Below are positions 8,663-17,403 of a DNA stretch of 64,000 nt, piece by piece. The stretch's first letter is position 1, and each line of letters starts with the position of its first letter. A program made the position numbers and the translations under genes. The DNA is taken from the NCBI GenBank assembly GCA_003612525.1, contig RAZD01000002.1:247001-311000 (forward strand), in the 5' to 3' direction. Source of the stretch: a bacterium C-53. Lineage in GTDB: Bacteria > Bacillota > Clostridia > Lachnospirales > Lachnospiraceae. The notes under the pieces were generated by a model, which saw nothing but the letters and a program-made list of their open reading frames with translations, had not been told where the DNA came from and searched no databases.

Positions 8663-9313
8663 TTAACCGTTCTCCTTTTTTGACTTAAGATAAGTCTTCC
8701 GCTCCGTCCCTTTTAACAGACGCCCGATATTTTCTCTGTGTTTCCAGAATGCCATAATAGCAAGCACAAGAATCAGCGCATATAATTCGTAAAGGTGCGC
8801 CGTACTCATGCCAAAGTGCCCCATCTGTCCCATCACTATGATTTCAATGGCAAGTCCGGTATATACAAGCAGAGAACCCAGAGATACATAATGTGTTCCG
8901 AAAAAGATTGAAAAAAATGTAATGATTCCCAGAATTGAGATGATCGGGTCAAATGACAGTACAAGGCCGGCGGTTGCCGCAATTCCTTTTCCGCCCCGGA
9001 ACTTCAGGTAAAAAGGAAAGTTATGTCCCAGTATGGCGCCTGCCCCGGCATACATTTTTAAAAGAGGAACCATATCCGGATAAGTCTTCCGGAAGAGAAG
9101 GCCCGCCACCAGAATCGCAAAAATACACTTTAACACATCTCCTGCAAACGTGATAAGCCCCGCCTTTAGCCCAAGCGTTCTGAGCATATTGGTGGTACCT
9201 GCATTTCCGCTGCCATGCTCTCTGATATCAATCCCGTGAAATCTTCCATATATATAACTGGTCTGAAAAAGTCCAAACACATATCCTACTGCTAAGCAGG
9301 CCAAACGTACCAT
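8663..9313 (-). CDS. plsY: Glycerol-3-phosphate acyltransferase PlsY
   Basis: Membrane acyltransferase of 216 residues that transfers an acyl group from acyl-phosphate to glycerol 3-phosphate, the first membrane step of phosphatidic acid synthesis. Conserved segments: GSGNAGTTNMLRTLG near residue 35, GHNFPFYLKFRGGKGIA near 97, and an N/C-terminal set of hydrophobic helices. The acyl-phosphate is made by PlsX, encoded at 30.4 kb in this window. der ends 2 nt upstream, suggesting cotranscription. Length is normal. Confidence 0.96.
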   Translation of the reverse strand: MVRLACLAVGYVFGLFQTSYIYGRFHGIDIREHGSGNAGTTNMLRTLGLKAGLITFAGDVLKCIFAILVAGLLFRKTYPDMVPLLKMYAGAGAILGHNFPFYLKFRGGKGIAATAGLVLSFDPIISILGIITFFSIFFGTHYVSLGSLLVYTGLAIEIIVMGQMGHFGMSTAHLYELYALILVLAIMAFWKHRENIGRLLKGTERKTYLKSKKENG

Positions 9314-9314
9314 T

Positions 9315-10634
9315 TTACTCTTTCCTTTCCCGGATTATAAACTTCAACGGGGTTCCCCGAAATCCGAATGCTTCCCTGATTCTGTTCTCAATATATCTGG
9401 TATAGGAGAAATGCATTAACTCCCTGTCATTTACAAAGATCACGAATGAAGGCGGCTTCACTGATACCTGCGTAATATAATATAATCGAAGTCTCTTTCC
9501 CTTATCAGAAGGCGGCTGCTGCATCGCGACTGCCTCTGACATAATTTCATTCAACACGCCGGTGCCTACGCGCAATGCATGGTTTTCAATTACCGCGTCA
9601 ATCGTATCAAACAGCTTTGGCAGTCTCTGTCCTGTTTTTGCCGATATGAAAATAATTTCAGCATAAGGCATGAACGACAAAATGCTTCTGACTTTCTCCG
9701 TAAAACGATAGATCGTTTTGTCGTCCTTTTCAAGCGCATCCCATTTATTCACCGCAATAATCATGCCTTTTCCGCGCTCATGCGCAATACCCGCAATCTT
9801 TGCGTCCTGTTCCGTCACGCCCTCTGTCGCATCTATGACAAGAACCGCTACGTCCGCACGCTCCACGGCCCCCACTGTACGGATAATCATATACCTTTCC
9901 AGTTCTTCCTTAATCTTGTTCTTTCTGCGCAGCCCTGCCGTATCAATCAGCACATATTCCCTGCCATCATGAACCACTGTTGTATCCACCGCATCCCTTG
10001 TCGTACCGGCAATATCCGATACAATCACACGGTCTTCTCCAATCAGTTTGTTGATAATGGAGGATTTTCCGACATTTGGCTTTCCGACAATCGCAACTTT
10101 CGGACGCGTGTCCTCCTCTTCTTCCGTCTCTGCATGTTCAAAGTGAGCCACCACATCCTCAAGCATATCGCCGATGCCAAGCCGTCCTGTGGCCGAAACC
10201 GGATGCGGTTCGCCTATGCCCAAATTGTAAAATTCATAGACGTCAGCCATGTATTTGTCAAAATTATCGACTTTATTTACCACCAGAACCACAGGCTTTC
10301 TCGACCGGCGCAGCATATCCGCCACTTTCGAGTCCGCGTCTACGAGTCCCTGCTTCACATCCACCAGAAAAAGAATCACATCTGCCGTCGCTATCGCAAT
10401 TTCTGCCTGTTCACGCATCTGGGAGAGGATGATATCCTTACTGTCCGGTTCAATTCCTCCCGTATCAATGATGGTAAAATTCTGGTCAAGCCAGCTTACA
10501 TCCGCATAAATACGGTCTCTCGTAATTCCTGGCGTATCCTTAACGATAGCTATCTTGCCACCTGCCAAAATATTGAATAACGTAGACTTTCCCACATTTG
10601 GACGCCCTACAATCGCTACAATCGGTTTACTCAT
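9315..10634 (-). CDS. der: Ribosome biogenesis GTPase Der (EngA)
   Basis: Double GTPase of 439 residues required for 50S subunit maturation. First G domain: P-loop GRPNVGKS (8-15), DTGG, and NKVD. Second G domain: GKPNVGKS (about 183-190), DTAG, and NKWD. A C-terminal KH-like domain follows, with [10 protein letters not shown] and a basic end. It lies between a DUF512 radical SAM gene and plsY, an arrangement common in clostridia. Complete and normal length. Confidence 0.98.
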   Translation of the reverse strand: MSKPIVAIVGRPNVGKSTLFNILAGGKIAIVKDTPGITRDRIYADVSWLDQNFTIIDTGGIEPDSKDIILSQMREQAEIAIATADVILFLVDVKQGLVDADSKVADMLRRSRKPVVLVVNKVDNFDKYMADVYEFYNLGIGEPHPVSATGRLGIGDMLEDVVAHFEHAETEEEEDTRPKVAIVGKPNVGKSSIINKLIGEDRVIVSDIAGTTRDAVDTTVVHDGREYVLIDTAGLRRKNKIKEELERYMIIRTVGAVERADVAVLVIDATEGVTEQDAKIAGIAHERGKGMIIAVNKWDALEKDDKTIYRFTEKVRSILSFMPYAEIIFISAKTGQRLPKLFDTIDAVIENHALRVGTGVLNEIMSEAVAMQQPPSDKGKRLRLYYITQVSVKPPSFVIFVNDRELMHFSYTRYIENRIREAFGFRGTPLKFIIRERKE

Positions 10635-10683
10635 ATTTCCTCACATTCTAAAGAGCCGGACACCGGAAAAGGCCGCCCGTCTT

Positions 10684-12033
10684 CTATTCTGTTTTTCCTT
10701 CGTCACAAATGCCCGCCACGGCATCCACAAACGCCTGTCCGCTTGATTTTACAATATCTATCGGAACTTGTAAAGTCCTGCTGATGTCACAAAGCCTCAG
10801 GTCGTCAAGCAGTATATCCTCACCGCTCCTCAAAATATTTTCCGGAAGATACAAGGTTTCACCAAGCTTTTTCCCTTTTAACTGCGAGAGAATATCCTGT
10901 CCGGTCAACAGACCTGAAACGGTAATTCTCTCGCCAAAAAAATAATTGACAACCGCATATACATAAATTGTCAGTCCGTCACAGACTTCCATCAGTGAAT
11001 CTGCCATTCTCTTAATGTATGGATACGCAAGCATTCCTGTCGCCATCGATATTTCGCGCGTGACTGCTCTGTTCCCCTGACGGATGCGCCCCTTTAAATC
11101 ACACAATGCCCGTTCAAATTCTTCCATCATCAGCCGCAGCATACCTACGCCGTTCTCAAGCTGCAAATATCCGTCGTATGCATCCTCTCCGGGTACTTCC
11201 TCCTCTGCCAGCAGATACCACTCATCCCCGCCATGTATAAAATGAATGCCATATTGCTCCATAAATCTTTTCTGCCATTTATGAATACATGAGATCACTT
11301 CCTTTGCATCCTCCCTGTTGAACGGTTCCAGCTTCTCAAGACCGTCACGATATCTGCTGAGGCCTACCGGAACAACAGACACACTTAAAAGATACGGAAT
11401 ATACGCTGACAATTTTTTGATGCTGTATTCAAGCTCCTCTTTGTCATTCCATCCTTTGCAGAGCACAATCTGTCCGTTCATGCGGATGCCCGCCTCATAC
11501 AGACGCTCCACCTTCTTAAGCGCTTCCCCCGCAAACCGATTGTGAAGCATCCGGCATCGGAGTTCAGGATTCATTGTATGAAAGGATATATTAATCGGCT
11601 CAAGCCTGTAACGGATAATACGCTCTATATCGTGTTCCGACATATTTGTAAGCGTCACGTAATTTCCCTGCAGGAACGAAAGTCTTGAATCATCATCTTT
11701 AAAGTAAAGCGTATCGCGCATTCCCGGCGGCATCTGATCTATAAAGCAAAAGATGCATTTATTATGGCATGAATGGTACTCATCCATAAGGCCGTTCTCA
11801 AAAATAATTCCCAGATCTTCATCTGCTTCCTTTTCAATTTCAATTTCCCATTCTTCGCCGGAAGGTTTACGTATCAAAACAACCACTTCTTCCTCTTCCG
11901 TCTGGTACTGGTAGTCAAAGATATCTTCTATCTTTTCATTGTTTACGGAAAGCAGCACATCTCCCGCTTCTATCTCCATTTCCTCGGCAATGCTTCCTGT
12001 CTGAATGCATTTAATTTTATGTTCATGTTTCAT
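10684..12033 (-). CDS. DUF512 radical SAM protein with PDZ-like N-terminus
   Basis: Protein of 449 residues. An N-terminal PDZ-like region (about 5-75, with AGDVLLSVNNEKIED) is followed by a radical SAM core with C-x3-C-x2-C in CHNKCIFC near residue 90, then a C-terminal DUF512 domain. Function is not established; these proteins are almost always beside der in clostridia. GGAGG precedes the start with a long 13-nt spacer, a pattern seen at several genes here. The promoter is the minus-strand half of a back-to-back pair shared with prs. Confidence 0.88.
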   Translation of the reverse strand: MKHEHKIKCIQTGSIAEEMEIEAGDVLLSVNNEKIEDIFDYQYQTEEEEVVVLIRKPSGEEWEIEIEKEADEDLGIIFENGLMDEYHSCHNKCIFCFIDQMPPGMRDTLYFKDDDSRLSFLQGNYVTLTNMSEHDIERIIRYRLEPINISFHTMNPELRCRMLHNRFAGEALKKVERLYEAGIRMNGQIVLCKGWNDKEELEYSIKKLSAYIPYLLSVSVVPVGLSRYRDGLEKLEPFNREDAKEVISCIHKWQKRFMEQYGIHFIHGGDEWYLLAEEEVPGEDAYDGYLQLENGVGMLRLMMEEFERALCDLKGRIRQGNRAVTREISMATGMLAYPYIKRMADSLMEVCDGLTIYVYAVVNYFFGERITVSGLLTGQDILSQLKGKKLGETLYLPENILRSGEDILLDDLRLCDISRTLQVPIDIVKSSGQAFVDAVAGICDEGKTE

Positions 12034-12063
12034 TTGGTTTCACAATCCTCCATATTCATCTCC

Positions 12064-12110
12064 ATTCTACTAAAATTCCCTTGACGTGTCACTATCTAAA
12101 ATGCTATATT
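12064..12110. promoter_or_regulatory. Back-to-back promoters for the DUF512 gene (-) and prs (+)
   Basis: Plus strand: TTGACG (12081-12086), 18 nt, TATATT (12105-12110) with an upstream TGC giving an extended -10. Minus strand: GTGACA (12087-12092), 17 nt, TAGAAT (12064-12069). The two -35 boxes abut exactly, so one RNA polymerase should exclude the other. Confidence 0.6.
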
Positions 12111-12186
12111 TATCACGAATCCAGTCATAAAAACGACAATTCAAAAGACAAAAAAAGACGAATCCGCTATTCAAGGAGAAAACATC

Positions 12187-13371
12187 ATGGCGAATACCCG
12201 ATATCTTGAAAATACGATGCCCGTTGCCCCTCTGAAAATCATAGTCCTTGACAATTGTAAAGAACTTGGGAAACAGGTAAATAATTATCTTGTGAATTTC
12301 CGCCGCTCGATTAACCAGCCGCACAGCAAAAGTCCTGCTTTCCAGGGCTATGTGGCGGACAATTATATGGTTGATTTTTCCTGCCCGCGTTTCGGCTCCG
12401 GTGAAGGAAAGGGGATTTTAAATGAATCCGTGCGAGGGAGAGATATTTTCATCATGACCGATGTCATGAATCACAGCCTGACCTATAAGCTCAATAATTT
12501 TGTAAATCACATGTCACCGGACGATCATTATCAGGATTTAAAACGTGTCATCGCCGCTATCGCGGGAAAAGCGCATCGCATTAATGTCATTATGCCCTTC
12601 CTCTATGAAAGCCGGCAGCATAAAAGAACCGGCAGGGAATCTCTTGACAGTGCAGTGACACTGCAGGAGCTTGCGGACATGGGTGTGAACAACATTATCA
12701 CCTTCGACGCACACGACCCGAGCATTCAGAATGCTATTCCGATCTGCGGATTTGATAATTTTACCCCCTTCTATCAGTTTATCCGTGCTTTGCTTGATTA
12801 TGATCGTGATTTGATTATCGACAAAGATCATACGGTTGTTATCAGTCCCGATGAAGGCGCCATTCACCGTGCAATCTATTTTGCAAATGTACTTGGCGTT
12901 GACACCGGAATGTTTTATAAAAGACGTGATTATACAAAAATCATAAACGGCAAAAATCCAATTGTTGCACACGAATTTCTGGGAGATTCGGTAGACGGAA
13001 AAGATGTCATTGTCGTCGATGACATGATATCTTCCGGCGAAAGCATGCTTGATACAGCCAAACAGCTCAAGGCCATGAATGCAAAGCGTGTATTTATCTG
13101 CTGTACATTCGGGCTGTTTACAAATGGTCTTGATCTCTTTGACGAAGCCTACGAAAAATGTTATTTTGACCGCGTAATCACCACCAACTTAACATATCTG
13201 CCTCCTGAGCTTCTCACGAAGCCGTATTATGTAGAAGCCAATATGAGCAAATTTCTTGCATCTATCATCGATTTCATGAATCATGCGGTTTCCATGCAGG
13301 CAGTTATGACGCCTACGGAAAAAATTCGTGACATCCTGAATCATTACAATGAACGTGAAGCCTTTCTCTGA
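12187..13371 (+). CDS. prs: Ribose-phosphate pyrophosphokinase (long clostridial form)
   Basis: Makes PRPP from ribose 5-phosphate and ATP, feeding nucleotide, His and Trp synthesis. The product has 394 residues, longer than the usual 310-320. It belongs to the divergent clostridial subgroup with an extended N-terminus and an insertion. The family elements are present: the substrate region YESRQHKR, the FDAHDPSIQ strand, and the PRPP-binding loop VVDDMISSGESM near 275-290. AAGGAG lies 8 nt before the start. Monocistronic on the plus strand, facing pgeF. Confidence 0.9.
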   Translation: MANTRYLENTMPVAPLKIIVLDNCKELGKQVNNYLVNFRRSINQPHSKSPAFQGYVADNYMVDFSCPRFGSGEGKGILNESVRGRDIFIMTDVMNHSLTYKLNNFVNHMSPDDHYQDLKRVIAAIAGKAHRINVIMPFLYESRQHKRTGRESLDSAVTLQELADMGVNNIITFDAHDPSIQNAIPICGFDNFTPFYQFIRALLDYDRDLIIDKDHTVVISPDEGAIHRAIYFANVLGVDTGMFYKRRDYTKIINGKNPIVAHEFLGDSVDGKDVIVVDDMISSGESMLDTAKQLKAMNAKRVFICCTFGLFTNGLDLFDEAYEKCYFDRVITTNLTYLPPELLTKPYYVEANMSKFLASIIDFMNHAVSMQAVMTPTEKIRDILNHYNEREAFL

Positions 13372-13386
13372 TGTCCGTATTTTCAC

Positions 13387-14211
13387 TCACAATTCATTCA
13401 GCATCAGAAATGCGCCTATATTTCCTCTGTTCCCGTGACTGCCTCTGTGGGAATGGAGGAATTCTTTATTGCAGCAGGTACAGATGCCCGGCATCTCAAT
13501 ATTTGCAGCCGGGATTCCCGCCTGGGTCAAAACATCATAATTTGCACGCCAGAGGTCCAGCTGATATTTTCCTTTTTCTTTTCCGTTTCTTACAATCTCA
13601 TTATACGTGTCTGGAAACTGCTTTTCGAATACTTCCGCTACATCCTCTGACACTTCATAGCAGTCGCTGCAAATCGATGGTCCGATCGCCGCTGCCACAT
13701 CGGATGGATTTGTTCCATACTGCGCCTGCATCAATTCCACCGTTCTCCTTCCGATCTTTTCCACAGTGCCCCGCCACCCCGAATGGGCAATTCCAATTGC
13801 ACGATTCACACGGTCCACAAAAAGAAGCGGCACACAGTCGGCAAAAAATGCAGCAAGCACAAGCCCCGGAACATTCGTAACCAGTCCGTCCACATCCGAA
13901 TAATCCCGCTCTCTTACAAACCCTTTTCCTCTGTCCTCCTCCGTTACAATGCGGACATTTGCCGTGTGCGTCTGATCCGTAAATACAAGATTTCTCACAT
14001 CAAATCCAATCGCAGCCCCTATTCGACGGAAGTTTTCATCTACACGCTCCTTTTCATCCCCTCTTGTATAGCTTAAATTCATCGCGCCAAGAAATCCCTG
14101 ACTCACGCCACCCGATCTTGTGGAAATTCCATGTGTCACAATTCCCGTATTTTCTATAACGCTGCTCGTAAGATATACAACGTCATTCTGTTCATTTCTT
14201 CTTATTTTCAT
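13387..14211 (-). CDS. pgeF: Peptidoglycan editing factor PgeF (laccase-domain, YfiH)
   Basis: Purine-nucleoside phosphorylase-like or multicopper-laccase-domain protein that removes wrongly incorporated amino acids from peptidoglycan precursors. Product 274 residues. The conserved His/Cys metal-binding set is visible: TDQTHTANV, ADCVPLLF and AHSGWRG. I start at MKIRRNE (14211); the open frame continues 26 codons upstream but that part is made of the repeated leader element. GGAAAGG lies 13 nt before this start. YraN is encoded immediately upstream, beyond the leader element. Confidence 0.93.
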   Translation of the reverse strand: MKIRRNEQNDVVYLTSSVIENTGIVTHGISTRSGGVSQGFLGAMNLSYTRGDEKERVDENFRRIGAAIGFDVRNLVFTDQTHTANVRIVTEEDRGKGFVRERDYSDVDGLVTNVPGLVLAAFFADCVPLLFVDRVNRAIGIAHSGWRGTVEKIGRRTVELMQAQYGTNPSDVAAAIGPSICSDCYEVSEDVAEVFEKQFPDTYNEIVRNGKEKGKYQLDLWRANYDVLTQAGIPAANIEMPGICTCCNKEFLHSHRGSHGNRGNIGAFLMLNEL

Positions 14212-14235
14212 AAAAATAACCATGCCTTTCCATAA

Positions 14236-14292
14236 CCTGCGAATTTGGGCCGCAGGCACAAATTTGCGTGTGAAAAATTTATTTTTCACACG
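14236..14292 (-). repeat. Structured leader element upstream of pgeF (interleaved inverted repeats)
   Basis: Second clear copy of the leader family, between yraN and pgeF. In pgeF sense: a perfect 12-bp inverted repeat CGTGTGAAAAAT / ATTTTTCACACG with 2 nt between (14281-14292 with 14267-14278), then S1 AATTTG (14259-14264), S2 CCTGCG (14251-14256), S1' CAAATT (14242-14247), S2' CGCAGG (14236-14241). S1/S1' and S2/S2' interleave. GGAAAGG, the ribosome-binding site, follows at once. Confidence 0.8.
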
Positions 14293-14304
14293 AATCCTTT
14301 CTGT

Positions 14305-14670
14305 CTATCTGACTTCCCTGTAGGCAAAAGCGTCGCGATACCACGTAATTTCTCTGTCTAAAACCGCAATCACATCAAATCGAACTGCCTTATCCTCACA
14401 TAAATTATTTTTCATACAATAGAGGTCCGCAGCACGGCAGATTTTATTCTGTTTCCGGATATCCACAGCTTCCGACGGGCTCCCATATACATCATTTTTC
14501 CTGTATTTCACCTCAAAAAAGATAAGCGTATCGTCCTTGTTTCCGACAAGATCAATTTCCCCCTGTCTGCATCGGAAATTGCGCTCAAGAATTCGTACGC
14601 CTCTTTCTTCTAAAAAGGCAGCCGCCTGTTCTTCATAGCGGCTGCCCTTCTCTCTTTTATTTCTTTCCAT
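14305..14670 (-). CDS. YraN family nuclease-like protein (UPF0102)
   Basis: Protein of 121 residues with the restriction-endonuclease-like fold of YraN: G-x-x-x-E-x-x-A near the N-terminus, QGEIDLVG near residue 38 and FFEVKYRKN near 52 (E-D-E-K catalytic pattern). Its function is unsettled; a link to DNA processing is suggested for the family. It overlaps the preceding FlhB-like gene by 14 nt, so translation is probably coupled. Complete. Confidence 0.93.
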   Translation of the reverse strand: MERNKREKGSRYEEQAAAFLEERGVRILERNFRCRQGEIDLVGNKDDTLIFFEVKYRKNDVYGSPSEAVDIRKQNKICRAADLYCMKNNLCEDKAVRFDVIAVLDREITWYRDAFAYREVR

Positions 14671-14953
14671 TGATTTTTCCTTTTATCTTTTCCAGCTGGT
14701 CTACAAATACAAGAATCTCTGCCACCACTTCATAAAGTTCCGGCGGTATCATATCCCCGATCTCCAGATTCGCAAGTGTATTGGCCAGCTTATCATCCTG
14801 ATGCAGCGGCACATCATTCTCTACCGCCTTGCTGATAATTTTTTCCGCAAGCCATCCTTTTCCGGATGCAACGACTCTCGGCGCGGAATCCTCCGGGTCG
14901 TATGTAAGCGCGACCGCTGTCTTTGACTTCTTCTCTTCCTTCTTCTCCATCAT
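14657..14953 (-). CDS. FlhB C-terminal-domain-like protein (YlqH type)
   Basis: Small protein of 98 residues equal to the cytoplasmic C-terminal domain of FlhB/EscU export-switch proteins: AVALTYDPEDSAPRVVASG, then NDVPLHQDDKLANTLANLEIGDMIPPELYEVVAEIL. The autocleavage motif NPTH of true FlhB is replaced here (TYDPED region), so processing is unlikely. It follows a FliK-like gene exactly as ylqG-ylqH in Bacillus. AGGGGG lies 3 nt before the chosen ATG (14953) and 6 nt before a second ATG (14950). No other flagellar genes lie in the window. Confidence 0.85.
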   Translation of the reverse strand: MMEKKEEKKSKTAVALTYDPEDSAPRVVASGKGWLAEKIISKAVENDVPLHQDDKLANTLANLEIGDMIPPELYEVVAEILVFVDQLEKIKGKINGKK

Positions 14954-14978
14954 AATCCCCCTGCTGACTCTGCCATAA

Positions 14979-15021
14979 CGCAAATCCGTGCGGAGAATGC
15001 CTGCTTTTCAGGGCATTTTCC
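14979..15021 (-). repeat. Hairpin leader before the FlhB-like gene, possible distant relative of the leader family
   Basis: A 10-bp stem GGAAAATGCC / GGCATTCTCC (15012-15021 with 14992-15001, one mismatch), then a short CGCA/TGCG pair. The element ends in GCGTTATGG before the ribosome-binding site, and TTTCACGCC lies just upstream, recalling TTTTTCACACGC of the pgeF copy. The relationship is suggestive only. Confidence 0.4.
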
Positions 15022-15037
15022 GGCGTGAAACTCAACG

Positions 15038-16693
15038 CTAAGCACGTGCGTCAAACGAATACCGGGCCACAAGCTGATGTACCCCGCCGCCGCTTCCGCC
15101 GAGCATATCATGAACCGCCTGATTCACAACTGATTCCCCATCCTCCGTATCTTTTACACTTGTCACCGCCGTCATTTCATAGCCGCGTTTCTTAAGGCGT
15201 TCATCAAGCGACGGCAAATGCTCCTCAATAAAATCAATCATTTCCTCATTGGCAAGATAAAAGTGTGTTTTCACACGGTTTCCGTCTCTTAAAGCCACAT
15301 GGATATCCACGGTTCCAAGATGCTCCATCTCAAGATGCAAAAGCGCGCTCACCTCACCGTCTCTCTTTGCAAGCTTCTTTTTGTTTGTATATACATAGAG
15401 ATCTCCATGTGCCTTTTCCTGTCCCAATTTGAGCGGAAGCTGAACATAAGTAAAAAGCTCATTGAGCTGGTTCATAAAATTGACATTCTGCCTCAGGTTC
15501 TCCGTACCTCTCATCAGATTTGAATTTCCCTTGCCAATCTGTTCAAGAAGCTGGCCGGTCCGGTCCGTCTGGTCAAGAATCCGCCTGTACATTCTGTTGA
15601 TTTTCTCTTTATCTTCCACATCTTCGGGCTGAAATAACCACTGCCCTGTTATAGTTTCCTTAAAAATGCTTTGAAACTCTTTGCCCTGCAAAAGCTTCGA
15701 AACTTCTTTTTCCATTTCCGGAGAGGCTTCTTTTATCAATTTTGCTATCTGGGTAAGCACATTCTTAATATCCGTTGACTCGTCAAACCTGATTTCATCC
15801 ATCTGCCCTGACAGAAAAAGCGATTTTAACTGGGAAAAAAGCGTCTCTCTTCCCTGCGCATCCAAAACCGATGACAAAGGAATGTGGGATGTTCCCGTAC
15901 TTTTAGCAGCCGCCTGGTCAGCCGCCGAAGCATCTGACGGTGCCGTATCTCCCTCCTCTGCAGGCGTTTTCTTCACGACAACGCCCCCCTCTTCTTCCAC
16001 CTGTTTTGCCGTCTCGGAAACATCGCCTGTAAAGATATCAATCAACTTAAGAGCCGTATCTTTTCCCTCTTCTCCCAAAAGCTGCGCAAGCCCATCTGAA
16101 AGCTGTGCAACACTATCCGCAATCTGATGGCGATTTTCCTTATATGCCTCAAACTGTGCAATATTCTCCTCCGTAACAGGAATCTGCTGCTTAGCCATCT
16201 GCACCAGTGTGCCAATATCCGTGCCGCTGAAATTATTGACCGTTCGAAGCATGGATAGCAGGCTGTCACGGCTCACGGACATGCCCTGTTTCATCATGTA
16301 ATTTACCATCGCAACCGTCCGCTCATTTGCAGGCATCCCTGCCTGATTCAAAGCTTTCAGTACGGCAGGGCTTTCCTCCATGTTCTCAAAAAGCGGTGTC
16401 AGTGCAATCTGGCTTCCGTTTCCCTGCTTTACCTGAAAGGACATCATCTGTCCCGCCGCAAGCGCAATATCCGCCGTCAGTCTTGCATGAATCAGCTGAT
16501 TGCTGCTTAAAAGAATCTGGATTTCTTTCCCGTCTACAGAAGCAATCTCCCCGCTTATAATCTGGCCCTTCAAAAAATTAATTGTATTATTATCATATTT
16601 TCCCGTGACAGCCGGAGCAGGCGGGGCTGTATTCTGTACCCCATTATCCACACTCGGCTGCGCATACTGACTATTATTCAGGTATAGCTCCAT
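15038..16693 (-). CDS. FliK-like (flagellar hook-length control domain) protein, YlqG position
   Basis: Protein of 551 residues. The N-terminus is Gln/Asn/Pro-rich, the middle part is helical (about 90-300), with an Asp/Ala/Ser-rich linker near 240-270. The C-terminal region (about 420-520) resembles the Flg_hook domain of FliK (LPLKLGQEKAHGDLYVY, ALLHLEMEHLGTVDIHVAL). Synteny with rnhB and the FlhB-like gene matches Bacillus ylqG, whose role is unknown. A flagellar job is not implied. GGGAGG lies 5 nt before the start. Confidence 0.75.
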   Translation of the reverse strand: MELYLNNSQYAQPSVDNGVQNTAPPAPAVTGKYDNNTINFLKGQIISGEIASVDGKEIQILLSSNQLIHARLTADIALAAGQMMSFQVKQGNGSQIALTPLFENMEESPAVLKALNQAGMPANERTVAMVNYMMKQGMSVSRDSLLSMLRTVNNFSGTDIGTLVQMAKQQIPVTEENIAQFEAYKENRHQIADSVAQLSDGLAQLLGEEGKDTALKLIDIFTGDVSETAKQVEEEGGVVVKKTPAEEGDTAPSDASAADQAAAKSTGTSHIPLSSVLDAQGRETLFSQLKSLFLSGQMDEIRFDESTDIKNVLTQIAKLIKEASPEMEKEVSKLLQGKEFQSIFKETITGQWLFQPEDVEDKEKINRMYRRILDQTDRTGQLLEQIGKGNSNLMRGTENLRQNVNFMNQLNELFTYVQLPLKLGQEKAHGDLYVYTNKKKLAKRDGEVSALLHLEMEHLGTVDIHVALRDGNRVKTHFYLANEEMIDFIEEHLPSLDERLKKRGYEMTAVTSVKDTEDGESVVNQAVHDMLGGSGGGVHQLVARYSFDARA

Positions 16694-16711
16694 AAACGCC
16701 TCCCTAGAAAT

Positions 16712-17374
16712 TCAGACAAAATTTTTAATAAAGCTCCGACGGTGTATCTGCACCGGACCATTCTTCTTAAGCGCCTCAATATGCGCCGCCGTCCCATACC
16801 CTTTATTTGACGCAAATCCATATCCGGGATAGACTTTATCGTACTCCACCATCATATGGTCTCTTGTAACCTTCGCTACAATACTTGCCGCGGCAATTGA
16901 TATGCTTTTCGTATCTCCTTTTATGATCGGAACCTGTTTGATCGATACCTCCGGAATGGTCACCGCATCGTTTAATAATATATCGGGTTTTATCTCCAAT
17001 TTCTGAATAGCCTCGCGCATGGCCTCATACGTTGCCTGCAAAATATTTATCTCATCAATACGCGTCTCATCCACAAAACCTAGACTCACTGCCAGTGCCT
17101 TTTCCATAATCACTTCGTAAAGTTCTTCCCGCTTCTTCTCTGACAGCTTTTTGGAGTCATTCAGATATAAAATTTCACAATCCTTCGGAAGAATGACGGC
17201 GCCGGCAATCACCGGCCCGGCAAGCGGACCTCTTCCAACCTCATCAATCCCGCAGACACTGCCATACGACGCATACTCTTCCTCAAAGACAGACATTGCC
17301 TTTATCCGTTCTCTCTCTGCCTCAAGTTTCTTTCTCTTCTTCTCTTCTTTTGTTTCATTTTTCTTATTATCCAT
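16712..17374 (-). CDS. rnhB: Ribonuclease HII
   Basis: Cleaves RNA in RNA-DNA hybrids and removes misincorporated ribonucleotides. Product 220 residues: a charged N-terminal extension of about 27 residues, then GIDEVGRGPLAGPV with the first catalytic acids (D43, E44), NDSKKLSEKKRE, and the later acidic residues (LLNDAVT and AASIVAKVTRD). Complete and active by motif. AAGGA lies 4 nt before the start. It is inside the rplS-downstream block. Confidence 0.96.
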   Translation of the reverse strand: MDNKKNETKEEKKRKKLEAERERIKAMSVFEEEYASYGSVCGIDEVGRGPLAGPVIAGAVILPKDCEILYLNDSKKLSEKKREELYEVIMEKALAVSLGFVDETRIDEINILQATYEAMREAIQKLEIKPDILLNDAVTIPEVSIKQVPIIKGDTKSISIAAASIVAKVTRDHMMVEYDKVYPGYGFASNKGYGTAAHIEALKKNGPVQIHRRSFIKNFV

Positions 17375-17403
17375 AGAATCCTTTGTACCGTCATCCTTAA
17401 AAA

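Noticed and set aside
9579..10580. Long plus-strand open frame (333 codons) opposite der
   Set aside because: It is antisense to a complete, motif-rich GTPase gene, shows no family features, and reflects codon bias of der.
14212..14289. N-terminal extension of pgeF into the upstream region
   Set aside because: The extra codons are the repeated leader element, which also occurs before gpsA and blaI; the conserved family start is at 14211.
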